Positions 34,731 through 43,176 of a DNA stretch of 64,000 nucleotides are shown piece after piece. This DNA is from Dethiobacter sp. (GTDB lineage Bacteria > Bacillota > Dethiobacteria > DTU022 > UBA8154), in NCBI GenBank assembly GCA_020725665.1, contig DYEO01000008.1, forward strand, positions 1 through 64,000, given 5' to 3'. Below the pieces are notes generated by a model, which did not search any database, was not told the DNA's origin, and saw nothing but the letters and a program-made list of their open reading frames with translations. Each line of letters starts with the position of its first letter. Position 1 is the first letter of the stretch. The translations under genes were made by a program, and so were the position numbers.

Positions 34731-36437
34731 CTACCCGCCAAACTGCAGGGTTGCCGCAACCTCATCCTCCCCTAAGTCAAAGACGCTGTTCGAAGGCGGC
34801 AACGCCTCCGTGTAGAAGAAGGAGGGGAGTTTGTCGTCTGCGGCAGTGAAACCGGCTCTGGCATTAAAGTCTTTCTCCAACATAAGGGTTTGCACACCGA
34901 TGCCGAAGAGACGGTCGGGAGTCCACTCGCCGCCGTAGAGGCCGGCCATCATCTCCAGGAGGTAGCCGCCGTTGGCCGGGTCTTCGGCGCAGAAGCCGGA
35001 GAAGATGCACATGCCCAGGTTGTCAAAGGTGGCGATACCGACCTGCAAGGTACTGGAAACCTGGACCTGCCCCTCTTTTTTGACAGGGTCGACGGTGGGG
35101 TTGCCCAGGGAGTTGCCTGCTGTATGGTCCGCGCCCATGGGGCAGGTGGCGTAGGTGACGCCGGTGCCTTTGAGGGCCCGGGGGTCATAGGCGGCCAGGG
35201 ACTGGCCTTTGACGGTGGGGATGCGCGTAACGCCGAGCTTTTCGCCGGTTACCTGGGTGCCCTGGCCGAGGAGGCGGCCCATTTCTGTGCCGTCGATCAT
35301 TTCCTGGAGAAGGCCCAGGGCGCCTTGCGCATCGCCGAAGGGGATCTTGCCCGCTTCCATGCAGACAGCGATGGTGGCGCCGGTCTCCATGGTGTCGAGG
35401 CCGAAATCGTCGCAGAGGCGGTCGATTTTGGCGATGCTGTCGAGATCGGAGATGCCGCAGTTGGAGCCGTTCATGCCGATGGTTTCGTATTCGAGGCCGG
35501 CGGTGAGGTAGTTGCCGTCTGCGTCGTTGTAGATGTTGGAGCAGCCGATGACACAGCCGGGATGGCAGGGATGACCCAGTTTGCCGCCCCGTTCGCCTTG
35601 CAGTTTGGCCAGTTGTTCGCCGCTGATCTGTTCGGCGGCTTCGAAGGTGCCGCTTTGGAAGTTGCGCGTGGGCAGTGCGCCCATGGAGTTGACGATGTTG
35701 ACCAATACGGCGGTGCCAAGGGCGGGGAGGGCTTCGCCGGAGAGGGGATGGCTTTTCACGGCTTTGCTGTAACCGCGCATGGCGGCGGTGAATTTCTCCT
35801 TGTCGGCATAAGACGTCTCAGCGGCGGCGGGTTCAAGGACGACGGCTTTGAGTTTTTTGGAGCCCATGACGGCGCCGAGTCCGCCGCGGGCGGCGGCACG
35901 GCAGGGCCGGCCTTCACTGTCGGTGATCTGAACGGTGGAGTTGCGGTAGCCCCGTTCGCCGGCGCCGCCGATGGAGATGACACCGGCTTTGTCGCCGTAG
36001 TCTGCTTTGAGGGCAGCGACGAGGGCGTAGTTGTTCATGCCCAGGTATTTGTCGGCGGGAATAAGTTCGGCTTGATCCCGGCCGATCTTCAGGATATACC
36101 AGGCAGCGGAAGAGCCTTCCACGATCACGGCCTTGACGCCGAGACGGGCGAGCATCTGGGCGGCGATACCACCGGCGTTGGCTTCTTTGATCGTGCCCGT
36201 AAGGGGACTTTTGGCGCCGACGGAGAGGCGGCCCGAGGAGGGGGCGCTGGTGCCGGCCAGAAGGCCGGTGCAGATAATCAGCTTGTTGTCCGGGCCCAGG
36301 GGATCGGCCTTGGGATCGACTTCATCGCATAAGAGCTTGGCGACGAGGCCGCGGCCGCCGAAGTAGAGGTAGTCTTCTTTAATGTCCTCAAAGTTGACAC
36401 TGCCGGAGTTCATGTTTACTCTTAAGAATTTGGACAT
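34731..36437 (-). CDS. aor: Aldehyde:ferredoxin oxidoreductase (tungsten-type)
   Basis: A 568-residue enzyme oxidising aldehydes to acids and reducing ferredoxin with a tungstobispterin. Family segments: YFGGRGLVAKLL, GPDNKLIICTGLLAG, ARGGLGAVMGSKKLKAVV, Cys ligands in HPCHPGCVIGCSN and a distal Cys in NLGMCIFSG, and DPRALKGTGVTYATCPMGADH in the pterin region. The Cys spacing C-x3-C-x3-C differs from the CxxCxxxC of Pyrococcus AOR. The gene is visibly richer in GCC/GCG codons than its neighbours, a possible sign of transfer. A moaD-like gene downstream fits a pterin demand. Confidence 0.93.
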   Translation of the reverse strand: MSKFLRVNMNSGSVNFEDIKEDYLYFGGRGLVAKLLCDEVDPKADPLGPDNKLIICTGLLAGTSAPSSGRLSVGAKSPLTGTIKEANAGGIAAQMLARLGVKAVIVEGSSAAWYILKIGRDQAELIPADKYLGMNNYALVAALKADYGDKAGVISIGGAGERGYRNSTVQITDSEGRPCRAAARGGLGAVMGSKKLKAVVLEPAAAETSYADKEKFTAAMRGYSKAVKSHPLSGEALPALGTAVLVNIVNSMGALPTRNFQSGTFEAAEQISGEQLAKLQGERGGKLGHPCHPGCVIGCSNIYNDADGNYLTAGLEYETIGMNGSNCGISDLDSIAKIDRLCDDFGLDTMETGATIAVCMEAGKIPFGDAQGALGLLQEMIDGTEMGRLLGQGTQVTGEKLGVTRIPTVKGQSLAAYDPRALKGTGVTYATCPMGADHTAGNSLGNPTVDPVKKEGQVQVSSTLQVGIATFDNLGMCIFSGFCAEDPANGGYLLEMMAGLYGGEWTPDRLFGIGVQTLMLEKDFNARAGFTAADDKLPSFFYTEALPPSNSVFDLGEDEVAATLQFGG

Positions 36438-36522
36438 TCTTGGTTCCTCCTCATCTTTTTATTATAATTCACAAAAAACCGGTTAAGAAAAGAATAACTT
36501 TACTCCAGGTTCTACGTCCGCT

Positions 36523-37623
36523 CTAAATATCACTGCAAGGTATGGCCAGAGATTCGGCTACCGCCTTGTTGACCAGCTTGCCGTCAATGACATTGATCCC
36601 CTGGCATAAGGGCGACTGCTCCGCGATTACACGCTCGTACCCCTTGCCGGCCAGCTCCAGAGCATAAGGAAGGGTGGCGTTATTCAGGGCAAAAGTAGAG
36701 GTGCGCGGCACAGCACCGGGAATATTTGGAACAGCATAGTGCAACACGCCGAAGCGCTCATAGGTAGGCTCACTGTGGCTGGTTATCCTGTCAATGGTTT
36801 CAATACAGCCGCCCTGGTCGATGGCCACATCCACAATAACCGTTCCAGGCTGCATTGTTTTTACCATCTCCGCAGTGCAAAGACGCGGTGCTTTAGCCCC
36901 GGGAATAAGCACAGCTCCGATCAACAGGTCTGCACGAGCAACGGTTTCAGCCATGTTCTGGGGATTGGAGTATAGGGTCCTTAGCCTGCTGCCGTAAACA
37001 TCGTCAAGATAACGCAGACGCTGCACATTAACGTCGAGAATGGTGACCCGCGCTCCCATCCCCATGGCAATCCTGGCAGCGTTAATACCGACGATACCGC
37101 CGCCGATGATTACCACAGATGCCGGGGATACCCCGGGCACTCCACCCAACAGTACTCCCCTGCCTCCACTGGCTTTCTCCAAAAAATGGGCGCCGATCTG
37201 TGTGGCCATACGGCCTGCAATCTCGCTCATAGGCGCCAGCATGGGAATCGTACCATCAACCGCTACTGTTTCGTAAGCGACGGCCACCACCTTTTTGTCC
37301 ATCAACACCCTTGTCAGTTCCGGTTCCGCGGCCAAATGGAGAAAAGTAAAGAGCACCTGACCTTCCCGGAACAGCGCATACTCTGCAGGCTGGGGTTCCT
37401 TAACCTTGTAGATCATGTCCGCGCGGGCGAAAAGCTCCTCCGCTGTATGAACAATCACGGCCCCGGCGGCTTGAAATTCAGCGTCGCTGATACCACTGCC
37501 TGTTCCTGCTCCACCTTCGATCAACACTGTGTGCCCGGCCTGTACAAGAGCAGTTACTGCCCCGGGAGTGATGGCTACGCGATTTTCGTCTTTTTTGATC
37601 TCTTTGGGAATACCAACAATCAC
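36523..37623 (-). CDS. ald: Alanine dehydrogenase
   Basis: A 366-residue NAD-dependent enzyme converting alanine to pyruvate, ammonia and NADH. Landmarks are MIVGIPKEIKKDENRVAI, the catalytic Lys in IYKVKEP, the catalytic His in LFTFLHLA, and the NAD fold VVIIGGGIVGINAARIA with Asp in ILDVN. It lies between the two transaminase/AOR genes (gaps 36 and 85 bases), so it can recycle alanine formed when pyruvate accepts amino groups, as in taurine fermenters. Confidence 0.97.
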   Translation of the reverse strand: MIVGIPKEIKKDENRVAITPGAVTALVQAGHTVLIEGGAGTGSGISDAEFQAAGAVIVHTAEELFARADMIYKVKEPQPAEYALFREGQVLFTFLHLAAEPELTRVLMDKKVVAVAYETVAVDGTIPMLAPMSEIAGRMATQIGAHFLEKASGGRGVLLGGVPGVSPASVVIIGGGIVGINAARIAMGMGARVTILDVNVQRLRYLDDVYGSRLRTLYSNPQNMAETVARADLLIGAVLIPGAKAPRLCTAEMVKTMQPGTVIVDVAIDQGGCIETIDRITSHSEPTYERFGVLHYAVPNIPGAVPRTSTFALNNATLPYALELAGKGYERVIAEQSPLCQGINVIDGKLVNKAVAESLAIPCSDI

Positions 37624-37659
37624 GTCTCTTCCACCTCTTTTAATGTTTCAAATATTCCA

Positions 37660-39075
37660 CTATATCATTGCATCGACAAAATCGAGGGCGTAGTCCAATG
37701 CGGCGATAGCTTGATCGATCTCCTCGTTGGTCACCTCCAGTGAAGCACCTACACGCAGGGTATTGGGGACAAAGCCTCCAATGAGTACGCCTTTTTCGAT
37801 GGCCTTGTACATGACCACCTTGCTGGGCCATTTGGACTGGTCACCGGAGAAATCAGAGTTCCTGTCCGCAGCAATAATCGGCTCACCTGTCTTCCGGTCC
37901 TTAACCAGCTCCACCTGCCAGAGCTGACCGCTCCCCGCGATCAGGCCGATGGATTTGTGTTTCTGTTCCAGTTCATGCAGCCGTTTCCCCAGGTATTTTC
38001 CGGAGATACGCGCCTTCTCCGGCAGGTTATGCTCCAACATATATTCCAGGGTAGCCACAATCCCCGCCATAGCGATGGGATGGCCGGAGAAAGTGCTGAC
38101 GTGATTCCAGCGATGTCCGTCGATGAAGGCGGCGATTTCTTCGTTTACGATACAGGCGGAAGCAGGAATCTGGGAATTGACGATCCCCTTCGCCACCGTC
38201 ATAATATCGGGTACCACACCGTAATTCTGGTAAGCAAACCATGAGCCGGTACGGCCGCAACCCACCAGGATCTCGTCCGTGATCCAGACAATACCCAATT
38301 CTTTGGTAAGCTGCCGCAACTGGGGCAGGTATTCGGCAGGCGGATGGATGGTAGAAGCGCCGTGGATTGTCTCTGTGATGATTGCCCCCACCTGATCCAG
38401 TCCCTTGTTACGGATCAGCCTCTCCGTTGCCAGGATACAGGGCAGTTTTTCTCCCTTCTTCTTGCAGCCAGGGTAGGTATGCCCTATGGAACAGCGATAA
38501 CAAAACGGTGCGGGAACAACCATTGTTGGCGATACCACCGCCCCGGGTACTGATTGGACGACACCCGGCTCAGCTTTTGAGATGGACGACTTGGCCGGGA
38601 GCATAGCCGTTACCGACCCCGCACCGGCGGAATAGCCATGATAGGAATACTCCCGTGTGGCAATGACCGGTTTGCCGGTGAAATGACGGGCGAAGATACA
38701 GGCCAGTTCCACAGCCTCTCCCCCCGTATTGGCAAAACGCACTTTTTTCGCCCAGCCATCCTTGCCAAGGAGGTCTTCAATGATCAGCTTCGCGGCTGTA
38801 GCCTTGTAATCACTGGTATAGGCATCCCAGAGGAAACCGTAACGGTCCAGGGCTTCCTTGATCCTGGCATTGATATAAGGGTTACGCTGCCCGGCATTAA
38901 CACAGTAAAGCTGGTTAAAGAAGTCCAGCAGGCGGGTGCCGTCGGGCATAATCAGGTAATTACCCTCCGTGGCAGCGATGGGAAGGCCGTGGTACTCCTG
39001 CGCCGACGCCCAGGTGTGGATCAGATACTTTTCATCCCACCGCATGATCTCTTCCCAGTTAATTTCTCTAATCAT
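37660..39075 (-). CDS. Class III aminotransferase (taurine/omega-amino acid:pyruvate type)
   Basis: A 471-residue PLP enzyme, first gene of the operon. PLP-site features are FANTGGEAVELACIFAR, WITDEILVGCGRTGSW and the Lys of MTVAKGIVNSQIP. The opening (HTWASAQEYHGLPIAATEGNYL) resembles taurine-pyruvate and beta-alanine-pyruvate aminotransferases. A Cys-rich insert (FCYRC...YPGC...LPC) matches that of the second transaminase. Pyruvate is the likely acceptor because alanine dehydrogenase follows. The amine donor cannot be told; taurine is one candidate, although no sulfo-lyase gene is present. Confidence 0.85.
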   Translation of the reverse strand: MIREINWEEIMRWDEKYLIHTWASAQEYHGLPIAATEGNYLIMPDGTRLLDFFNQLYCVNAGQRNPYINARIKEALDRYGFLWDAYTSDYKATAAKLIIEDLLGKDGWAKKVRFANTGGEAVELACIFARHFTGKPVIATREYSYHGYSAGAGSVTAMLPAKSSISKAEPGVVQSVPGAVVSPTMVVPAPFCYRCSIGHTYPGCKKKGEKLPCILATERLIRNKGLDQVGAIITETIHGASTIHPPAEYLPQLRQLTKELGIVWITDEILVGCGRTGSWFAYQNYGVVPDIMTVAKGIVNSQIPASACIVNEEIAAFIDGHRWNHVSTFSGHPIAMAGIVATLEYMLEHNLPEKARISGKYLGKRLHELEQKHKSIGLIAGSGQLWQVELVKDRKTGEPIIAADRNSDFSGDQSKWPSKVVMYKAIEKGVLIGGFVPNTLRVGASLEVTNEEIDQAIAALDYALDFVDAMI

Positions 39076-39133
39076 CTTTCTTCCTCCTTCTTTTTTCCCT
39101 GTGGAATCATTTGTTTATTGCTAATCTCAAATC

Positions 39134-39162
39134 ATTATCCCACAAATGAAAATAGTTGACTA
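39134..39162 (-). promoter_or_regulatory. Possible promoter and operator of the aminotransferase-AOR operon
   Basis: Leftward TAGTCA (39157-39162), 17-base spacer and GATAAT (39134-39139). The palindrome TAGTTGACTA (39153-39162) overlaps the -35 box and could be an operator. Confidence 0.45.
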
Positions 39163-39266
39163 TCAGATAAAAGTACCATTTTGTGCATGGAATAATCCCA
39201 ATATTTCATATATTGGTATGAATTACGGTCCATAAACCCTTGCGATATGCTTCTTTTTATGCCATA

Positions 39267-39281
39267 CTGTTAGTATAACAG
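39267..39281. promoter_or_regulatory. Inverted repeat upstream of the LuxR-type gene
   Basis: CTGTT-AGTAT-AACAG lies 65 bases before the regulator start, in the divergent promoter region. Possible autoregulatory or activator site. Confidence 0.4.
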
Positions 39282-39345
39282 CATTTTTCCCACATGATAT
39301 GCGGTGGAGAATTGGACAGCCTTTTATCCCAGGGAGGCATGGGCA

Positions 39346-40458
39346 GTGAAAAGAAAAATTTCCCGGGAAGAAGAATGTTCCCGCATTCTTGAATTCCTCG
39401 ATTCCATTTTGACTCCTCCGGAAAATTTTCGCCAGCAGGTGTTAATATCCCTTAAGCAGGTCTTTGGCTACCAGCGCAGCACTTTTTTCCTTATCGACAA
39501 CCAGGGCAATATGTTTGCCCCTATGATGATGAATATGGATGACACACTTTGTGATGTTTATTACAAATACTACTGTAAAAGGGATATCTTCCAGCCCCGG
39601 AAAGTAGCAAACAAAGTGCTGCAAAAAAATGTGCTGACCGTTACCGATATTATGCCGTTTAAAAAATTTGAGAGCACCGAATATTATAACGATTTTTTGC
39701 AGATGCAGGATATTTATCATGAAATTGCCATGTTTCTCCTGGACGGCAATCGCTTGATCGGTGTGATTGGGCTCTATCGCTCCGTCAAGGAGCAGGCTTT
39801 TACCTCCTCTGAGATTATGACGATGCAAAACATTTCCGTACATCTCTCCCGCGCCCTGACCAATAACCTGCAACTCGCCGACTTACAGATACACAAAGAT
39901 CTTCTGGAAAGCAGTTCCCGTTACCTCCCTATAGGGTTACTCATCTTTGATCGTTCCCTGAACATCCACTATATCAACGATGCCGCCCTGGAAGCATGCC
40001 GTGAATTTTCACCAACCTGCACTTTTAACACGCTTGCCCAACGCTTTATTGAACAACTTTTCAGTAACAATACGGGCTGGCAACCCGGCGTCAAGAAAAC
40101 ACTGCTCTCACCTTCCTTAAAGCAATTTACCGTGAATATTCTACCCGCCATCTATCACCGTCTCAAGGGCACAGAATTATATACGGCCTGTATCCTTCCC
40201 GCCGACTTTTCGCTGCAGGATTACCTGCATAAGAACGTCGGCTTTCAAAACATTTTCTCAAAGAGGGAAAATGAGGTGCTTGACCTGGTCATGAAGGGAT
40301 TAAACAACCAGGAAATTGCAGCACAACTCTTCCTGAGCGTCCATACGGTGAAGACGCATCTGCAGAATATCTACAAAAAAATGGGCGTAAAAAACCGGGC
40401 CGGTCTCTGCTATAAAATAAATTCCCGCAACAGCAGCATTTCCCTTGCCAAACTATAA
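39346..40458 (+). CDS. GAF/PAS-sensor LuxR-family regulator
   Basis: About 370 residues. A GAF-like domain occupies residues ~15-190 (FGYQRSTFFLIDNQGNMFAP, IGVIGLYRSVKEQAFTSSE), a PAS-like region follows (LPIGLLIFDRSLNIHYINDAA), and a C-terminal LuxR HTH reads LSKREN-type FSKRENEVLDLVMKGLNNQEIA, LSVHTVKTHLQNIYKKMGV. The GTG at 39346 has GGGAGG six bases upstream; the frame upstream to 39304 lacks one. It is divergent from the aminotransferase-AOR operon and is the natural candidate regulator. The ligand is unknown. Confidence 0.87.
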   Translation: MKRKISREEECSRILEFLDSILTPPENFRQQVLISLKQVFGYQRSTFFLIDNQGNMFAPMMMNMDDTLCDVYYKYYCKRDIFQPRKVANKVLQKNVLTVTDIMPFKKFESTEYYNDFLQMQDIYHEIAMFLLDGNRLIGVIGLYRSVKEQAFTSSEIMTMQNISVHLSRALTNNLQLADLQIHKDLLESSSRYLPIGLLIFDRSLNIHYINDAALEACREFSPTCTFNTLAQRFIEQLFSNNTGWQPGVKKTLLSPSLKQFTVNILPAIYHRLKGTELYTACILPADFSLQDYLHKNVGFQNIFSKRENEVLDLVMKGLNNQEIAAQLFLSVHTVKTHLQNIYKKMGVKNRAGLCYKINSRNSSISLAKL

Positions 40459-40491
40459 TACCTCCTCATCGATGTCCCCGCCTATATTGCC

Positions 40492-40644
40492 ATGGATCTG
40501 GTGACTCTCTACCGTGAAAAAGTGGAAAAAGAGGTTAAAGATATTCTGGACCGGACGAAGAGCTGCTTTGCCGGTGAAGGTATTGCGGTGGAAACTATCT
40601 TCAAGCGTTTCCAAAATATTCTTGCCTTCTTAAAAATTATATAG
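40492..40644 (+). CDS. Short hypothetical ORF, possibly a gene remnant
   Basis: A 50-codon frame from ATG 40492, MDLVTLYREKVEKEVKDILD..., rich in charged helix. It is open from the LuxR stop onwards and shows no ribosome site, so it may be the tail of a lost gene. No family recognised. Confidence 0.3.
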   Translation: MDLVTLYREKVEKEVKDILDRTKSCFAGEGIAVETIFKRFQNILAFLKII

Positions 40645-40683
40645 TATACTGGGACTGGAGTTTATACCAAGGGGGAACGGGGA

Positions 40684-41403
40684 ATGAAGATCAGGGCCTA
40701 CCCTTTCCTGCAACAGGAAGGGCAGGCACCCCGTGCCGGTGAGAAAAAAGAAGCTGCGCCGGCAACAAGGAGGAGCCTGTCCCTTCCACAAGAGGAAGGG
40801 TACTATCGGGATGCGGAAATAAGTGAAACGTTGCGGGCGCGCATGCGCGCATATCTGGCGCGGGTACACAGTGCACAGGCAGATCTTTCTTCCCTCCAGG
40901 GAGACGAGCAGCACCTGGCGGAGGCGGAAAGGCTGTATCAACAGGTTGGACAGTATCTTGCAGGGATAAAAGCAACGGAGCAACCAAAAAACATGGAGTT
41001 TCTTTACCTCAGCCTGGGGAAAGTGCGGGAAAAGTTGGAGAAGCTAAAACCGAAGTTTGTCGGTGGAGCCCCTGAACCTGCTGCAACCCTGGCACAGGCA
41101 AGACAAAAAAGCGACGCCACAGCAGCGCCAACGGGAAATAACCTGGAAGTTGCCATGACAAAACTTTCCACCGAGCTGGAGCTAGCACGGCAGAAACTGA
41201 CTGCCCGGCAAAAGGAACTGCTTGCCGCGATTGCCCACAACCTGGTGGCAGTGGAGAATATCGCCGCATCAAGTTCGGCCATCCGCGATGCCGCCTATGC
41301 CCAAAGGGTGATGGCGGAGGTAAAGGATAACCTTACCACGGAACCGCGCACCTCCATTCTTTCCCAAACCAGCCGGGAAAATATCGCCGCCCTGCTCGGC
41401 TAG
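40684..41403 (+). CDS. Helical protein with a flagellin-like C-terminal segment
   Basis: A 239-residue Ala/Gln-rich, almost all-helical protein preceded by a good ribosome site (GGGGGAACGGGG). The C-terminal 60 residues (VENIAASSSAIRDAAYAQRVM, then ILSQTSRENIAALL) follow the order of the flagellin C-terminal D0/D1 helix (ENxxAAxSxIRDxDxAxExM ... ILSQAGxAMLAQAN). The N-terminal part has no flagellin signature. There is no signal peptide and no flagellar gene in the window. Function unknown; it may be a cytoplasmic coiled-coil that assembles through this helix. Confidence 0.6.
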   Translation: MKIRAYPFLQQEGQAPRAGEKKEAAPATRRSLSLPQEEGYYRDAEISETLRARMRAYLARVHSAQADLSSLQGDEQHLAEAERLYQQVGQYLAGIKATEQPKNMEFLYLSLGKVREKLEKLKPKFVGGAPEPAATLAQARQKSDATAAPTGNNLEVAMTKLSTELELARQKLTARQKELLAAIAHNLVAVENIAASSSAIRDAAYAQRVMAEVKDNLTTEPRTSILSQTSRENIAALLG

Positions 41404-41409
41404 ATACTC

Positions 41410-41682
41410 TCAGGCACACAGGCGCTGCAGGACCAGCAAGAGGATAATCCCCGGCACTCCCAGCAAGCCTACGAGCAGTGCAGTAAGTACATTGATGCCG
41501 ATGCCCAGTCCCCAGTACGCCCCCAGGAGGTTAAAGAGGGCGAGCAAACCGCCTCCCACCAGGGTGTTGCCCAGCAGGTTGAGAAACAATTTAGCGGGCA
41601 GGTAAAGCAGGCGGGCCAACATATAGATTACCAGCAGTCCAAAAAAAATGGCAATAATCTGATTTACTTCCAATGGCATCAT
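41410..41682 (-). CDS. bofA: Pro-sigma-K processing inhibitor BofA
   Basis: A 90-residue membrane protein with three hydrophobic segments. The C-terminal INVLTALLVGLLGVPGIILLLVLQ region is the BofA signature, a conserved loop that blocks the SpoIVFB protease. BofA sits in the outer forespore membrane and delays SigK activation. The gene overlaps yaaL by 4 bases, the same pair and order as in Bacillus. Confidence 0.9.
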   Translation of the reverse strand: MMPLEVNQIIAIFFGLLVIYMLARLLYLPAKLFLNLLGNTLVGGGLLALFNLLGAYWGLGIGINVLTALLVGLLGVPGIILLLVLQRLCA

Positions 41683-41981
41683 TCTAGCTCCCCGGTTGGG
41701 TTCCCTCCTTTATCATCTGTTTCCTGCTCACAGGTTTGCCGCCGGCGCGCCTCCTGCAGCAGGAAGATATAACGCCGCTCCGCCGCATTCAGCTTGAAGA
41801 TGGCATAGTCGATTAAATCCCTTTCGCTTACATTATCGAAGAGGGACCGGGCCGCCTGCAATTCCTGTCTTGCCCTCTCCACAAGCAGATCATGCACCGG
41901 AAGGGATGACAGGGAGATGTTTTGTTCCACCGTTCCCAGCAGCTTGCGGGAAAGCTTGTTCAGAAAAGGCAGTACAGCCAT
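41679..41981 (-). CDS. yaaL: YaaL-family protein (DUF2508)
   Basis: A 100-residue protein. The helix ELQAARSLFDNVSERDLIDYAIFKLNAAERRYIFLLQEAR is the DUF2508 core. No function is known; its constant location before bofA links it to sporulation. The C-terminal tail is polar. The region upstream (41982-42167) holds a period-7 array and the ldh leader. Confidence 0.85.
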   Translation of the reverse strand: MAVLPFLNKLSRKLLGTVEQNISLSSLPVHDLLVERARQELQAARSLFDNVSERDLIDYAIFKLNAAERRYIFLLQEARRRQTCEQETDDKGGNPTGELE

Positions 41982-42074
41982 CGTTTCAGGCCTCCGCCGG
42001 CAACCCCGTTTTTTTTCGCCTTGCCATACTATATATATGCCCCTTGTCCCATCTTATGCTTCTGTTTCCTCCTG

Positions 42075-42103
42075 CATCTTACTTCTTGCTTCTTGCCTCT
42101 TGA
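42075..42103. repeat. Period-7 array, CTTCTTG type
   Basis: CATCTTA CTTCTTG CTTCTTG CCTCTTG lies between the divergent yaaL and ldh genes. Confidence 0.75.
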
Positions 42104-42116
42104 AATGTATAAAAAG

Positions 42117-42160
42117 CCCCCCCGGCGGTTACATTCTAAATAAACCGCCACAAAGGGGGG
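42117..42160 (+). promoter_or_regulatory. Hairpin that can sequester the ldh ribosome site
   Basis: C7-GGCGGTT (42117-42130) can pair with AACCGCC (42143-42149) and, past a 5-base bulge, with G6 (42155-42160). The G6 run is the ribosome site of the TTG at 42168, so folding would hide it. Confidence 0.5.
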
Positions 42161-42167
42161 CAAACTG

Positions 42168-43112
42168 TTGTCAAAAATTGTTATTATTGGGGCAGGCTTC
42201 GTCGGTTCCACTACAGCCTATGCCTTAATGCTCGGCGGTACGGCTCAGGAGATTATTCTGATCGATAAGCTTAAAGCAAAAGCCCACGGCGAGGTTATGG
42301 ACCTCAATCACGGCGCTTCTTTTGTGCGCCCGCTGCAAATACATGCCGGTGATTACCCGGACTGCCGCGGCGCCGAGGTAATCGTTATCGCCGCCGGCGC
42401 TCCCCAGACCCCAGGCCAGTCACGCCTCGACCTTGTCCACACCAACCGGCGCGTCATGGAGCAGGTAGTGGAGAAAATCGCTGCTTACAACCGGGAAGCT
42501 ATTCTGATCATAGCCACCAATCCCGTGGATGTCATGGCCTATACAGCCTGGCAGGCCTCAGGACTGCCCACGGGCAGGGTTATCGGATCAGGTACCGTCC
42601 TGGACACCTCCCGCTTTCGCCATCTTTTAAGCGAGCGCTGCGGCATTGACCCCCGTAATGTACACGCCTATGTAATCGGCGAACACGGCGATTCGGAGAT
42701 TCCCCTCTGGAGCAAAGCCAATATCGGCGGCGTCCCCCTTAAAGAGTTCTGCGTCCAATGCCCGAGCATCTGTTCACAAGAAAACAGGAAAGAGATCGGT
42801 CGCATGGTACGGGAGGCCGCTTATGAAATAATTGACGGCAAAGGGGCAACTTATTACGCCATCGCCCTGGCGCTTCGCCGCATCATCGAAAGTATCCTGC
42901 GCGATGAGCATTCCGTACTCACTGTCTCTACCTATATTGAAGACTTTTACGGGATGCATGATCTTTACCTCAGCCTTCCCTGTGTGCTGGGCCGTAACGG
43001 GGTAGAGAAGGTTTTGCCCTTAACGCTGGTGGAAGAAGAAAAGGAGCAGTTTATCTGCTCCGCAAAAAAAATCAAAAGCTATCTGCCGGGCGCGACTGCA
43101 TACACTACCTAG
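42168..43112 (+). CDS. ldh: L-lactate dehydrogenase
   Basis: A 314-residue NAD-dependent enzyme. VIIGAGFVGSTTAYAL binds NAD; AGAPQTPGQSRLDL has Gln at the substrate-specificity position, which marks lactate rather than malate dehydrogenase (Arg there); the catalytic His is in IGEHGDSEIP, and the Asp partner in GTVLDTSRFR. It starts at a TTG behind a G6 ribosome site that lies in a hairpin. LarB and LarC at 57-59 kb would support lactate racemisation, so this enzyme could act on lactate of either origin. Confidence 0.93.
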   Translation: MSKIVIIGAGFVGSTTAYALMLGGTAQEIILIDKLKAKAHGEVMDLNHGASFVRPLQIHAGDYPDCRGAEVIVIAAGAPQTPGQSRLDLVHTNRRVMEQVVEKIAAYNREAILIIATNPVDVMAYTAWQASGLPTGRVIGSGTVLDTSRFRHLLSERCGIDPRNVHAYVIGEHGDSEIPLWSKANIGGVPLKEFCVQCPSICSQENRKEIGRMVREAAYEIIDGKGATYYAIALALRRIIESILRDEHSVLTVSTYIEDFYGMHDLYLSLPCVLGRNGVEKVLPLTLVEEEKEQFICSAKKIKSYLPGATAYTT

Positions 43113-43140
43113 CACCTATTATCATAAGCACAATGGAAGC

Positions 43141-43166
43141 GCCGGCCCACTCAAAAGTGGGTTGGC
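43141..43166. terminator. Hairpin between convergent ldh and V-ATPase genes
   Basis: GCCGGCCCACT (43141-43151) pairs over 11 positions, two of them G-T, with AGTGGGTTGGC (43156-43166). No strong T run on either side; it could serve both directions. Confidence 0.5.
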
Positions 43167-43176
43167 AGGACTGTAC

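Noticed and set aside
34890..36332. Long rightward frame of 480 codons over the AOR gene
   Set aside because: It is the antisense of a clear AOR with GC-rich third positions; no ribosome site or recognisable domain.
39304..39345. N-terminal extension of the LuxR-type regulator
   Set aside because: The GTG at 39304 has no ribosome site, while the GTG at 39346 has GGGAGG at good spacing.
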